NCBI RefSeq assembly: GCF_025060375.1
Contig: NZ_JANXCG010000012.1
Span: 1-64,000 of the forward strand
Direction: 5' to 3'
DNA length: 64,000 nt
Source: Meiothermus sp.
Lineage (GTDB): Bacteria; Deinococcota; Deinococci; Deinococcales; Thermaceae
The notes under the pieces: generated by a model
Seen by the model: the letters and a program-made list of their open reading frames with translations, nothing else
Databases searched by the model: none
What the model was told of the DNA's origin: nothing
In this document: positions 55,435 through 63,563 of the stretch, one piece after another
How the letters are laid out: each line of letters opens with the position of its first letter
Numbering within the stretch: position 1 is the stretch's first letter
Position numbers and translations under genes: made by a program

Positions 55435-56262
55435 CTAGCGAACCTCCAGAACCTCGAGCCCCTGCTCCCGCAGCGCGGCGGCAGCGGGGCCCGGGTCAGC
55501 AAAGGGGCCCACCCGCACCTTGATCAGACCCCCCTCTTCCAGCAAGACCACCGGGTACCCGGCCTTTCGCACAGCGTCAACGACCGGCTGGGCGCTCTTG
55601 GCGTTGCGGAAGGCCCCTACCTGGAGGTAGCGGGGAGGGGATGACTGGGGGGCCTGACGGGTAATGCGCGGCCCGTGGGCGCTTAGGGTGCTGGCAACGG
55701 TTTGGGCCCGGTTCTGGCTGGCGTAGGGGCCCACCCAGACCCGGGTTAGGTTGTCCGACTCCTCGAGCCGGGCGGGGTAGCCCTGGCTGCGGAGCCCAGA
55801 GGCCAGCCGCAGGGCGTTCTCGGGGTTGCTGAAGGCCCCCACGACCACCCACCAGCTCCCCCCTGGGTCGGCCGCCAGGCTGGGGCGGCGGGCCTGGGGC
55901 GGGGTGGCTGGGGGTGGGGGAGGTGCTGAGGAAGTTTTGGGGGACTCCAATGGGGTAGACCTGCTCACCTGCGGGGGGGCCGGTACGGGCTTGATGGGCT
56001 CGGGCTGGGGGATGGGTTGTACGGTCACCACCGGTTCGCTCTGCGGCTTTTCCGCTGGGGCTGGCGGGGTGGGATTGGGCGGCGAGACCGGCTGGACCGG
56101 GGCGGCCTGCGGCACGGTGGGCTGGGGCTGGGATGCTGAGGGGGAGGGCTGCTGACCCGCGAAGGGGTTCACCCCGGTCAGGAAGAGCACCACCCCGGCC
56201 ATGATGAGGGCTACCAGGAGGAAAATCAGCGCGTCAAGCCAGTTTGTGCGAAGCCAACCCAT
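55435..56262 (-). CDS. Membrane-anchored protein with two SPOR domains
   Basis: The 275-residue protein has a single membrane segment (LIFLLVALIMAGVVLFLTGV, about residues 12-31), a Pro/Ser/Gln-rich linker of about 90 residues, and two SPOR repeats: WWVVVGAFSNPENALRLASG, then RYLQVGAFRNAKSAQPVVDA. SPOR domains bind denuded peptidoglycan glycan strands at division sites. It is two bases from the upstream TPR gene and 19 nt from rex. Confidence 0.9.
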   Translation of the reverse strand: MGWLRTNWLDALIFLLVALIMAGVVLFLTGVNPFAGQQPSPSASQPQPTVPQAAPVQPVSPPNPTPPAPAEKPQSEPVVTVQPIPQPEPIKPVPAPPQVSRSTPLESPKTSSAPPPPPATPPQARRPSLAADPGGSWWVVVGAFSNPENALRLASGLRSQGYPARLEESDNLTRVWVGPYASQNRAQTVASTLSAHGPRITRQAPQSSPPRYLQVGAFRNAKSAQPVVDAVRKAGYPVVLLEEGGLIKVRVGPFADPGPAAAALREQGLEVLEVR

Positions 56263-56264
56263 GG

Positions 56265-57701
56265 TTACCGTAGGAGTTCGCGAGCGGGGCCGTAGCCCAG
56301 CTCGGCGGAGCGCTGCCAGGCCCGGCGGGCCTCTGCGGCGCGCCCCAAGGAACGCAGCGCCAGGCCCAGGTTGTACCAGGCTACCGGGTTGCGGTTGTCC
56401 AAGGCCACCGCTTGGGAGAGCACCCGCTCGGCGTCGGAGTAGCGGCCCGCTGAGTAGAGGGCAGCGCCTAGGTTGGCCGCGGTAGCGGCGCTGGGGGCCA
56501 GGCTTTGGGCTCGCTCGAGCGAGGCCGCGGCGGCGGCATAGTCCTTCAGGTTGAACTGGGAGACCCCTAGAAGGAACCAGGCCTCAGCGTTGTCGGGTTT
56601 TTGTTGGGTGAGCTGGGAGAGCAGCTCCACCGCTTCGTTGTAGCGGCGCAAGGTATAGGCCGACTTTCCCTGGAGGAAGAGGGCCTCGAGCCGCTCGTTG
56701 CCCTGGCCGAGGCGGGCGGCCATGGCGGCAAAGCGCCCCGCTTCGGCGGCCCGGCCCAACCGGTCGTAGGCGGTGGCCAGACCTAGCAGAATCTTGGGTT
56801 CCTCGGGGTTTTGCGCGTAGGCGTTTTGGAAAGATTCCAACGCACCCCTCGCGTTGCCCTCCCGTAGCTGGGCTACCCCCAGGTTGTAGTGGGCGGCCCA
56901 AAGCTTGGGGTCAAGGCGCACCGCTTCCTGCAGTGAGGCGGTCTGCTCCCGTCCCTGCTGCAAGGTGGACTTTTTCAGGAGGAGCTGGGCCCGGGTGCTG
57001 TTGTCCTGGGCAGCTTCCAGCCCTCGGTCGATCTCCCGCAGGGCCCGCTGGGGAAGGCCTTGGGCTACGTAGATGTCGGCTATCTGGGAAACCGCTTGCA
57101 CATTGCTGGGTTCGCGGCTGACTATCTGGTAGAGCACCGGAAGGGCCTCTAGGGGTTTTCCAGCCCGTACCAGGCTGTCGGCCAGCAGCGAGGTCAGCTC
57201 GGGGTCGCCGGGTAGCTTTTCCAGACCTTTTCGGGCCGCGTTGGCGGCAGCTTCGTGCTGCCCCTGGCCTCGCAAGGCCTTTACCTGGCCCACATAGGCC
57301 GGCTTGAGATCAGCGGGGCCCAGATTAGCCCTTTCCCCCACCTCAACCGCCTTGGCGAAGGCCTCGGCGGCTTCAGCGGCCTGGCCCTGCCGGTCGCGCA
57401 CCACCCCTAGATTGAACCAGCCCTCAAAGCGGTTGGGGTCCAGCACGGTGAGCTGGGTGAACTCAAAGGCTGCGCCCCGCAGGTCGCCTAGCCGGTAAAG
57501 GGCTAGGCCCAACCCAAAGTGGGCGCTGTAGTTGGTGAAATCGCGGGCGATGACCGCCTCAAAGCCCCGCACGGCCTCGTTCAGCCGCCCGGCCTCGAGG
57601 GCGGCCTGGGCCTGTTGCAGGGTTTGCTGGGTTGCGGCCTGGTTTTGCTGTGCTGAGCCCAGCGAGAGAACCACAAGCGCCGCGCACAAAAGGTGTCTCA
57701 T
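56265..57701 (-). CDS. Exported tetratricopeptide-repeat protein
   Basis: The 478-residue protein has a signal peptide (MRHLLCAALVVLSLGSAQQN) and about eleven TPR units through the rest (for example AVRGFEAVIARDFTNYSAHF, then LGLALYRLGDLRGAAFEFTQ, AWYNLGLALRSLGRAAEARR at the C-terminus). TPR scaffolds mediate protein contacts; this one is likely periplasmic and may work with the SPOR protein encoded next. It is the first gene of the TPR-SPOR-rex-lipoprotein operon, with gggagagg before the ATG. Confidence 0.88.
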   Translation of the reverse strand: MRHLLCAALVVLSLGSAQQNQAATQQTLQQAQAALEAGRLNEAVRGFEAVIARDFTNYSAHFGLGLALYRLGDLRGAAFEFTQLTVLDPNRFEGWFNLGVVRDRQGQAAEAAEAFAKAVEVGERANLGPADLKPAYVGQVKALRGQGQHEAAANAARKGLEKLPGDPELTSLLADSLVRAGKPLEALPVLYQIVSREPSNVQAVSQIADIYVAQGLPQRALREIDRGLEAAQDNSTRAQLLLKKSTLQQGREQTASLQEAVRLDPKLWAAHYNLGVAQLREGNARGALESFQNAYAQNPEEPKILLGLATAYDRLGRAAEAGRFAAMAARLGQGNERLEALFLQGKSAYTLRRYNEAVELLSQLTQQKPDNAEAWFLLGVSQFNLKDYAAAAASLERAQSLAPSAATAANLGAALYSAGRYSDAERVLSQAVALDNRNPVAWYNLGLALRSLGRAAEARRAWQRSAELGYGPARELLR

Positions 57702-57732
57702 AGCCTCTCCCTTAGACTAACCATTGTGGTCC

Positions 57733-57760
57733 ATTCTAGCATGTGAAGCCTGCGCACAAG
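57733..57760 (-). promoter_or_regulatory. Promoter of the TPR-SPOR-rex operon with Rex-like dyad
   Basis: On the minus strand TAGAAT (57738-57733) is a -10. The -35 zone holds TTGTG-N9-CACAT (near 57759-57741), resembling the Rex operator TTGTG-N8-CACAA with one extra base. Binding there would block the promoter and give Rex autoregulation. Confidence 0.45.
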
Positions 57761-57950
57761 CGGAAAACGCACCCTGGACTGGAACCCACCGGGTGGAAGG
57801 GCTAGCGGCTGCTTTGCTGTGGGGTTGAGGTGTTGTCGCCCACGGGCCGTTGTGCTCCCGGGCGTAGGTGGGGTGGCAATGGCGGCGCCCTGGGTATGGG
57901 GACGCGGTCGCAGGGCGAGAATGAGGACTTTTCGCCAACCTCGCTCAGGG

Positions 57951-57979
57951 TTGACTTTTGCTGCTCTCCAAAGCAAAAT
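57951..57979 (+). promoter_or_regulatory. Promoter of tRNA-Trp
   Basis: TTGACT (57951-57956), a 17-nt spacer and CAAAAT (57974-57979) predict a start near 57986, about 50 nt before the mature tRNA. Confidence 0.5.
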
Positions 57980-58035
57980 GGGGGCTACGGGGCGCTGTGG
58001 TACCCCGAAAAATTCCGATGGGAAAGCCAAAACAG

Positions 58036-58112
58036 GGGCCGTTAGCTCAGCCTGGTAGAGCGTCCGTCTCCAAAACGGAAAGTCGGAGGTTCGAATCCTT
58101 CACGGCCCGCCA
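58036..58112 (+). tRNA. tRNA-Trp (anticodon CCA)
   Basis: A full cloverleaf folds. Acceptor GGGCCGT pairs with ACGGCCC, the D arm is GCTC/GAGC, the anticodon stem TCCGT/ACGGA frames the loop CTCCAAA with CCA at its centre, the T arm is GGAGG-TTCGAAT-CCTTC, and the 3' CCA is encoded at 58110-58112. The anticodon reads UGG, tryptophan. Confidence 0.96.
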
Positions 58113-58116
58113 GCAG

Positions 58117-58140
58117 GCCCCGGCGAAGCCCGGGGCTCTT
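58117..58140 (+). terminator. Terminator after tRNA-Trp
   Basis: The stem GCCCCGG / CCGGGGC with a six-base loop begins five bases after the tRNA and is followed by tctt. The T-run is short. Confidence 0.6.
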
Positions 58141-58169
58141 CTCCTGGAAGGGCCTGCTATCCTAGGGTT

Positions 58170-58388
58170 ATGGCCCGGGGTCTTTTGTTGCTGGTGGTTC
58201 TCTGGCTGGTGGCCGTAGGGGGTTTTTCGCTCCTCCGCCGGGTTCCAAAGACCTCGCCCTTGTGGGCCCTGCGCGATTTTTTCTGGTTGCTGTTGCTGGC
58301 TAGCAGCAGCGTGTTGTTGCTGGGGCTTGTTGCCTTGGCGGCGGGGCTTATCAGCTTGCAAAACAGCCCGTTTGTTCCGGAACACTAG
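58170..58388 (+). CDS. Small two-span membrane protein
   Basis: The 72-residue protein has two hydrophobic segments (LLLLVVLWLVAVGGFSLL and FFWLLLLASSSVLLLGLVAL) separated by RRVPKTSPLWALRD. No family is recognised. TATCCT (58158-58163) is six bases before the ATG, suggesting a leaderless transcript. It ends two bases before the phosphoesterase gene, so the two are likely co-expressed. Confidence 0.75.
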   Translation: MARGLLLLVVLWLVAVGGFSLLRRVPKTSPLWALRDFFWLLLLASSSVLLLGLVALAAGLISLQNSPFVPEH

Positions 58389-58390
58389 CC

Positions 58391-59308
58391 ATGCGGGTTG
58401 CGGTCTTGGCGGACATTCACGGGAATTTACCGGCTTTGGAGGCGGTTTTGGCTGACCTGCGCCAGGTGCAGCCGGAAATGGTTATCGTAAACGGCGACCT
58501 GGTCAACCGTGGGCCGGCAAGCCGTGAGGTAGTGGAGCGTCTGCTGCACCTGAGCACTTCCCAGGAGGGGAGGGCGCTAGCTCCCAGAGGGCTTTACTTC
58601 ACCCTGGGCAACCACGACGATCTGTTGGTGCGCTGGGCCCGGTGCGACCCCTCTATCGCCGAGCTATACCAAGATCCCCTCTTTGCCCCGGCGGCCTGGT
58701 CGGTGGGTCGGCTTTCCCAGGAGCACCTGGACTGGCTGGCTGGGTTGCCCTACCAGGTGGTGGTGGACGGGGTGGGGGTGTTCTGCCTGGGGCAGGCTGG
58801 GGGGGTGGGCCAGCCGGTAACGCTGCGGGTAACCCATGGCTCACCCCGGCACTACCGCGAGGGCTATGACGAGCACGCCTTGGGGGTACTTGGGGAGATT
58901 GAGGACCGCTACCCAGCCCGGCTGTTGGTGGGTTCCCACACCCACCGCCCGTTCATGGGTAGGCTCGAGCGGACCCTGGTGCTCAACAGCGGGGCGGTGG
59001 GCTCGCCCTTCAACGGCGACGCCCGGGCTCAGTATGTGGTGGTGGAGTTGGGGGAGAACCACCTGCGGGTGGAGTTTCGCCAGGTTCCCTACGACCTGGA
59101 GGCTGCCCTACGGGCCTTCTACGACTCGGGGTTGATGGAGGAGGGAGGGCTTGGGGCGGAGATCTTCTACCAGGAAACCCGCACAGCCCGCTCCTTGCTG
59201 ATGAACTTTTGGCACTGGGCCGAGGCTGAGGGGCGGCCCCGCGACTGGGAGGCCTGGTGGGCGTACCGGGCTGCCCACCCCGAGCGTTTTCTGCCCCCTT
59301 TGCGGTAG
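58391..59308 (+). CDS. Calcineurin-type metallophosphoesterase
   Basis: The 305-residue protein has the metal-binding motifs of the family in order: LADIHGNLPALEAVL (DxH), NGDLVNRGPASREV (GDxxxRG), TLGNHDDLL (GNHD), VTHGSPRHYREGYDEH and LLVGSHTHRPF (GHTH variant, SHTH). The C-terminal 60 residues (EIFYQETRTARSLLMNFWHW) are an addition with no known match. The substrate is unknown; the core resembles the YfcE/MJ0936 phosphodiesterases. Its ATG lies two bases after the small membrane gene. Confidence 0.9.
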   Translation: MRVAVLADIHGNLPALEAVLADLRQVQPEMVIVNGDLVNRGPASREVVERLLHLSTSQEGRALAPRGLYFTLGNHDDLLVRWARCDPSIAELYQDPLFAPAAWSVGRLSQEHLDWLAGLPYQVVVDGVGVFCLGQAGGVGQPVTLRVTHGSPRHYREGYDEHALGVLGEIEDRYPARLLVGSHTHRPFMGRLERTLVLNSGAVGSPFNGDARAQYVVVELGENHLRVEFRQVPYDLEAALRAFYDSGLMEEGGLGAEIFYQETRTARSLLMNFWHWAEAEGRPRDWEAWWAYRAAHPERFLPPLR

Positions 59309-59317
59309 GCTTAGGCC

Positions 59318-59881
59318 ATGCCTTCTCCGGAGCGAGTCCGGGATTTTGTGGTGGCGGCCCACGGCGACCTGGAGGGGGTCCGCCGGATGTTGGAGGAAGA
59401 GCCCGAGCTTTTGCATCAGGCCCACGAGTGGGGGCCGGGCGACCGCGAGACAGCCATCCAGGCTGCGGCTCACACTGGCCAGCGGGCTATTGCAGAGTAC
59501 CTGCTGGCCAAGGGGGCCCTGCTGGAGGTCCCTACCGCGGCCATGCTGGGGGATGTGCCCCAGGTGGAGCGGATGCTCTCTCAAGACCCGGGGCTGGTCC
59601 GGTGCAGGGGGGCCCACGGCATTCCTCTTCTGCCCCACGCGGCGCTTTCGGGGAGGCCGGAGATGCTGGCCCTGGTCTGGGCCAGGGGGGCTCGGGAGGG
59701 GGTGGAGCAGGCGTTGCGCCTGGCCGTCTTGGGCAATCGGGTGGAGGCGGTGCGCTGGCTTCTGGAAAAGGCCGCGCCCGAGCTGGGGAGCAGCCCAGGC
59801 GGAAGGACCCTCCTCGAGCGGGCCGTTGAGCTGGGGCACCAGGAGATTGTGGCCCTGCTGAAGGCTCGCCTGGAGCCCTAG
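59318..59881 (+). CDS. Ankyrin-repeat protein
   Basis: The 187-residue protein begins VRDFVVAAHGDLEGVRRMLE and carries about four ankyrin-like units (ETAIQAAAHTGQRAIAEYLL, then GIPLLPHAALSGRPEMLALV). It has no signal peptide, so it is a cytoplasmic binding protein with an unknown partner. The -10-like TAGGCT (59306-59311) begins on the stop codon of the previous gene and lies six bases before the ATG. Confidence 0.85.
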   Translation: MPSPERVRDFVVAAHGDLEGVRRMLEEEPELLHQAHEWGPGDRETAIQAAAHTGQRAIAEYLLAKGALLEVPTAAMLGDVPQVERMLSQDPGLVRCRGAHGIPLLPHAALSGRPEMLALVWARGAREGVEQALRLAVLGNRVEAVRWLLEKAAPELGSSPGGRTLLERAVELGHQEIVALLKARLEP

Positions 59882-59898
59882 GCAGTATGCTTTTCGGT

Positions 59899-60306
59899 AT
59901 GAGCCCCCCAGAGCTTCGGGCGTTGCTCCAATCGGCCCGCACCGTGGCGGTGCTGGGCGCCCATCCCAACCCGGTCAAGCCAGCCCACTACGTCCCCGCG
60001 TACCTCAAGGAGAGGGGCTACGAGCTGTTGCCGGTAAACCCCGCTTATGCCGGGCAGGTCCTTTGGGGGCGGGAGGTGGTGGGGTGCCTGGATGAGCTGG
60101 AAGGGCCAGTGGACATCCTGAACGTCTTCCGTCGAAGCGAGGTGCTGTTGGGCCACCTCGAGGAGGTTCTTCGGCTGCGGCCTGGGTTGGTTTGGTTGCA
60201 GTCGGGCATTCGGAACCAGGTGTTTGCCCAGCGGCTCGAGCAGGCTGGGATTCCCGTGGTACAGGACAGATGCTTGATGGTGGAGCATCGGCGGCTTCTG
60301 GGCTAG
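59899..60306 (+). CDS. CoA-binding domain protein (YccU type)
   Basis: The 135-residue Rossmann-fold protein matches the small CoA_binding_2 family: RTVAVLGAHPNPVKPAHYVP, then YLKERGYELLPVNPAYAGQV and DILNVFRRSEVLLGHLEE, WLQSGIRNQVFAQRLEQAGI and VVQDRCLMVEHRRL. Thermus members bind CoA; the physiological role is not known. TATGCT lies seven bases before the ATG at 59899. It overlaps mutY by 37 bases. Confidence 0.9.
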   Translation: MSPPELRALLQSARTVAVLGAHPNPVKPAHYVPAYLKERGYELLPVNPAYAGQVLWGREVVGCLDELEGPVDILNVFRRSEVLLGHLEEVLRLRPGLVWLQSGIRNQVFAQRLEQAGIPVVQDRCLMVEHRRLLG

Positions 60307-61250
60307 AGAAGTCCCTTCTGGACTGGTACCGGCGGTACCAGCGGCCCCTCCCTTGGCGGGGCGAGCACGACCCTTACCGCATTCTGCTGGCAGAGGTCCT
60401 CTTGCAGCAGACCCGGGTAGCCCAGGCCATTCCCTACTACCACCGCTTCTTGGAGCGTTTTCCCACCCTGGAGGCCCTGGGCCGGGCTCCCTTGGAGGAG
60501 GTGCTGCGGGTCTGGCAAGGGTGTGGCTACTACACCCGGGCCCGCAACCTGCACCGCCTGGCCCGGCAGACCAGCGCACTGCCCCCTACCTACGCCGGGC
60601 TTCGGGAGCTGCCCGGGCTAGGCCCCTACACCGCGGCGGCGGTGGCCTCCATTGCCTTCGGGGAGGCTGTGGCCGCGGTGGACGGGAACGTGCGCCGGGT
60701 CCTCTCCCGCCTGCACGCGTGGGAAGACCCCTCTCCCAAGCGCCTTCAGCAGTCCGCCCAGGGGCTTTTGGAGGGGGCGCTTGGCTATGGCTCTCCGGGG
60801 GAGTGGAACCAGGCTTTGATGGAGCTGGGGGCCACGGTCTGCACCCCCAGGAGGCCGGCTTGCTCCCGCTGCCCTCTGGAGCGGTTTTGTCGGGGCAAAG
60901 GCCAGCCGGAACGGTACCCTCTGCCCAAGAGCCGCAGGCCGAAGCCCATCGAGCTCACCGCGCTGATTCTGGGAGGGCCGATGGGGGTTTACCTGGAGCC
61001 CCGCTCAGGAGGGGTTCTGGGGGGGCTTTGGGGGGTGCCGATGGAGGAGGGGCCTGGGGGCTTGGAGCGGCTCTTGAAGCGCTTTGGCCTTGAGGAAGCT
61101 CGCTTTGTGGGGCGCTTGCGCCACGACTTCACCCACCGCAGGCTCCAGGTCTGGGTCTACCAAGCCCCATGGGCGAGGGTGGAGGACCCCAGGCGGCGGC
61201 CCCTCTCCCGCTTGGACCAGAAGATTCTGTCCCTGCTGGACACCGCCTAG
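60270..61250 (+). CDS. mutY: A/G-specific adenine glycosylase
   Basis: The 326-residue repair enzyme removes adenine mispaired with 8-oxoguanine. The helix-hairpin-helix is LRELPGLGPYTAAAVASIAF with the catalytic Asp in AAVDGNVRRVLSR, and the [4Fe-4S] loop CTPRRPACSRCPLERFC has the C-x6-C-x2-C-x5-C spacing. A Nudix-like C-terminal domain (GGVLGGLWGVPMEEG) recognises oxoguanine. The start ATG 60270 lies inside the CoA-binding gene; the weak ribosome site and a longer open frame leave this uncertain. Confidence 0.92.
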   Translation: MLDGGASAASGLEKSLLDWYRRYQRPLPWRGEHDPYRILLAEVLLQQTRVAQAIPYYHRFLERFPTLEALGRAPLEEVLRVWQGCGYYTRARNLHRLARQTSALPPTYAGLRELPGLGPYTAAAVASIAFGEAVAAVDGNVRRVLSRLHAWEDPSPKRLQQSAQGLLEGALGYGSPGEWNQALMELGATVCTPRRPACSRCPLERFCRGKGQPERYPLPKSRRPKPIELTALILGGPMGVYLEPRSGGVLGGLWGVPMEEGPGGLERLLKRFGLEEARFVGRLRHDFTHRRLQVWVYQAPWARVEDPRRRPLSRLDQKILSLLDTA

Positions 61251-61927
61251 AGGAGCTTTGCCAGCCGCATCCCCTCCTCCACCATCTGAGCGTAACTTCC
61301 CCTGCCCAGCACGCACAGCCCTACCCCATAGAGCCCCTCTACCCGGGGGAGGCGGAAGGTATGGGCCTCCCACTCCCCAGGAGCAAAGACCTGGTACTCC
61401 ACCCGGTAGCCTGGGGTTCCCTCCTGGGGGGCTACTTCGGCGGTCTGCGGGGCGAAGCGGAAGCCCAGTTCCTGTAGGTGCAGGTACAGGTCGGGGTAGG
61501 CCGCTTCCGAAAGCCGGCCAGCCTCCTCCACCACGTTGCCGATGTAGAGCTTGGGGGAGAGAAAGCTACCCACGGCCAGCACCACCTTTGGAGCAGTTTT
61601 CCTAGGGCCCTCCCAGCTTTCTATCCCCACCACCCGCCAGCCCTCTAGCAACAGCCGGGTGGCCGAGAGCTGGAGCAGGTGAATCTTGGGGTGGTTTTCC
61701 AGGCGGTACTTGGCCTGGCTGTGTAGGGCCCAGCCCCTTTGGCTCAGGGGCCCCACCTCAGCCAGCAGGGAGCCCTTGGGGTAGGGGGGCTGGACGGGGG
61801 TAAAGGGCAGGTAGACCGAGTCTAGGCTGGTGGTCGCCAGCCCCACCTTGACGCCTCTGTTGGCCAGCGCATAAGCGGCCTCGGCGCCCGAAAACCCCCC
61901 TCCCACGATGAGCACCTCGTAGTCCAC
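61247..61927 (-). CDS. GidA-related FAD oxidoreductase
   Basis: The 226-residue protein starts VDYEVLIVGGGFSGAEAAYA with a dinucleotide-binding motif and carries KVVLAVGSFLSPKLYIGNVV and EGLYGVGLCVLGRGSYAQMV, matching the short GidA (MnmG)-related protein of Thermus thermophilus. It corresponds to the FAD-binding part of MnmG without the tRNA-binding domains; its reaction is unknown. GTG 61927 was chosen because TATGAT is six bases upstream; a GTG at 61960 also opens the frame. Confidence 0.85.
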   Translation of the reverse strand: MDYEVLIVGGGFSGAEAAYALANRGVKVGLATTSLDSVYLPFTPVQPPYPKGSLLAEVGPLSQRGWALHSQAKYRLENHPKIHLLQLSATRLLLEGWRVVGIESWEGPRKTAPKVVLAVGSFLSPKLYIGNVVEEAGRLSEAAYPDLYLHLQELGFRFAPQTAEVAPQEGTPGYRVEYQVFAPGEWEAHTFRLPRVEGLYGVGLCVLGRGSYAQMVEEGMRLAKLL

Positions 61928-61934
61928 GGGGACA

Positions 61935-62513
61935 TCATAGCGGTGCTCCGAGCTGTACACTTCGGTTTACCAAGGGAAGCCACCCTCTGTCGTGGGTAGC
62001 GATGACCACCCCGCCTCGGGAACGGGCCTCCTGGACCATCCCCTCCAGCAAGCCACGCCCTTCGGTGTCCAGCGCCGTTTCTGGTTCATCCAGCAACCAT
62101 ATCTCAGGGCCCAGAAGGGCCAGCCGGGCCAGGGCCAGGCGCTTTCTCATGCCGCTGCTGTAGCCAAGCAGGGGTTTGTGGGGGGGAAGCCCCACGCGCT
62201 CGAGGGCCGTGCGGACCCGATGGGGGTCTGCCCTGCGCCCCTCCATACGGAGGGCGTAGAGCAGGTTTTCCAGCCCGCTAAGGTGTCGATAGAAGGCTGG
62301 GGGATTGCTCAGGAAACCCACCCGGCCCCGCACCTCCAGGCTTCCCGAGGTGGGGCGCACCAGCCCGGCCAGCATCCGAAGGAGGGTGGTTTTACCCGCT
62401 CCGTTGGGGCCCAGAAGGGCCACCGTCTCCCCTTCTGCTAGCTGGAAGTCCAAATTGCGCAGCACCCAGTCGCGCCCGTAGCGTTTGGAGAGGCCCTTCG
62501 CCAAGACAAGCAT
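61935..62513 (-). CDS. ABC transporter ATP-binding protein, CcmA-like
   Basis: The 192-residue ATPase is short but complete: Walker A (GPNGAGKTTL), LVRPTSGSLEVRGRVGFLSN, signature YSSGMRKRLALARLAL, Walker B (IWLLDEPETALDTEG) and VIATHDRGW. The size and segments resemble the haem-exporter ATPase CcmA. No permease gene is adjacent, and the expected ccm genes are not in the window. TATGAT is eight bases before the ATG. The GidA-related gene follows closely. Confidence 0.85.
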   Translation of the reverse strand: MLVLAKGLSKRYGRDWVLRNLDFQLAEGETVALLGPNGAGKTTLLRMLAGLVRPTSGSLEVRGRVGFLSNPPAFYRHLSGLENLLYALRMEGRRADPHRVRTALERVGLPPHKPLLGYSSGMRKRLALARLALLGPEIWLLDEPETALDTEGRGLLEGMVQEARSRGGVVIATHDRGWLPLVNRSVQLGAPL

Positions 62514-62575
62514 CCTCTACCATCATAGGCCAGCAGGCCTGGCCTGCCTCAGGTGGGGTGGTGTAGGCTCGAGCC

Positions 62576-63553
62576 ATGCTCAAGCTGGTGGGCCTGCGCA
62601 AAACCTACCCGGGTTTCACCCTCTCCCTTTCCCTCACCGTGGGCTCTGCGCAGACCCTGGCCCTTTTGGGGCCCTCCGGCAGCGGCAAGACCACCCTGCT
62701 GCGCCTGGTTGCCGGTTTGGAGGCCCCCGAGGCGGGCCAGGTTTGGCTGGGGGAGACCCACCTGACCCCTCTGCCCCCGGAGGCCCGGGGGGTGGGGTTG
62801 GTCTTTCAGGACTACGCCCTTTTCCCCCACCTTTCGGTTTATGAAAACATCGCCTTTGGATTGCGGGAAGCCCGATGGGAAGCCCATCGGGTGCGGGCTC
62901 GGGTGGCCGAGCTGTTGGAGCTGACCCACCTGGGGCCCCACGCCCAAAAACGCCCCCACCAGCTCTCAGGGGGGGAGCGCCAGCGGGTGGCCCTGGCTCG
63001 AGCCTTGGCCCCCAGACCCCGGGTGCTCCTTCTGGATGAGCCTTTGGGGGCGCTTGACCTGAAGCTGCGGTGGGAGCTGCTTTGGGAGCTGCGGGCCATC
63101 TTGCGCCAGGTTCAGGTGCCTACCTTGGTGGTCACCCACGACCACGCCGAGGCCTTTGCGCTGGCTGAACAGGTTGCCCTCCTGCGGGAGGGGCGGCTGG
63201 TGCAGCAGGGAACCCCCGAGGCCCTCTACCGAAAGCCGAAGACCCTGTGGGCGGCCGCCTTTTTGGGCCAGCGCAACCTGTTTTCCTCCCAGGAAAGCCT
63301 TGAGCTAGGCCTCCCGGCCCGCCCCCACCTGCTGCCCCAGGAGGCCATAGGGTTGGGCGAGGGGGAGGAGGCCCAGGTTCGGGAGCGCATCTTCAAGGGC
63401 CCCACGGTGGCGCTGGAACTGCTCTGGCGCGGCCGTCGGCTTTTTTGGGAGGGCCCGGAGCCTGGTCTCTATCCGGGCGACCGGGTTGGGGTACGGCTGG
63501 ACTGGTCAAAGGCGGTGGGGCTGGAGGAGGAAGTGGCCCTCTCCGGGGCCTAG
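62576..63553 (+). CDS. ABC transporter ATP-binding protein, likely thiamine type
   Basis: The 325-residue ATPase has Walker A (GPSGSGKTTL), GVGLVFQDYALFPHLSVYEN, signature LSGGERQRVALARALA, Walker B (VLLLDEPLGALDLK) and a C-terminal TOBE-like extension of about 90 residues. This is the CysA/PotA/ThiQ-type importer family. A thiamine pyrophosphokinase gene follows 10 bases later, so thiamine or a thiamine precursor is the likely substrate; iron or another metal is possible. Permease and binding-protein genes are not seen. TAGGCT is six bases before the ATG. Confidence 0.82.
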   Translation: MLKLVGLRKTYPGFTLSLSLTVGSAQTLALLGPSGSGKTTLLRLVAGLEAPEAGQVWLGETHLTPLPPEARGVGLVFQDYALFPHLSVYENIAFGLREARWEAHRVRARVAELLELTHLGPHAQKRPHQLSGGERQRVALARALAPRPRVLLLDEPLGALDLKLRWELLWELRAILRQVQVPTLVVTHDHAEAFALAEQVALLREGRLVQQGTPEALYRKPKTLWAAAFLGQRNLFSSQESLELGLPARPHLLPQEAIGLGEGEEAQVRERIFKGPTVALELLWRGRRLFWEGPEPGLYPGDRVGVRLDWSKAVGLEEEVALSGA

Positions 63554-63556
63554 ACT
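63551..63556 (+). promoter_or_regulatory. Leaderless -10 of the thiamine pyrophosphokinase gene, built on a stop codon
   Basis: TAGACT begins with the TAG stop of the upstream ABC gene (63551-63553) and lies seven bases before the ATG at 63564. Confidence 0.45.
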
Positions 63557-63563
63557 TCAGGGT

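Larger units (their letters stand above)
57702..58035. other. Divergent spacer between the TPR gene and tRNA-Trp
   Basis: This 334-base stretch holds the promoter and candidate Rex site of the TPR operon (57733-57760) and the tRNA-Trp promoter (57951-57979). Open frames across 57819-58058 have no ribosome site and no recognisable product. I see no other element. Confidence 0.5.

Noticed and set aside
57819-58058. Short plus-strand frames upstream of and into tRNA-Trp
   Set aside because: They run into the tRNA gene, lack ribosome sites and have low-complexity translations.
62514-62575. Possible TPP riboswitch before the thiamine-type ABC ATPase
   Set aside because: The spacer is only 62 bases, lacks the conserved riboswitch helices, and the -10 hexamer sits six bases from the ATG.
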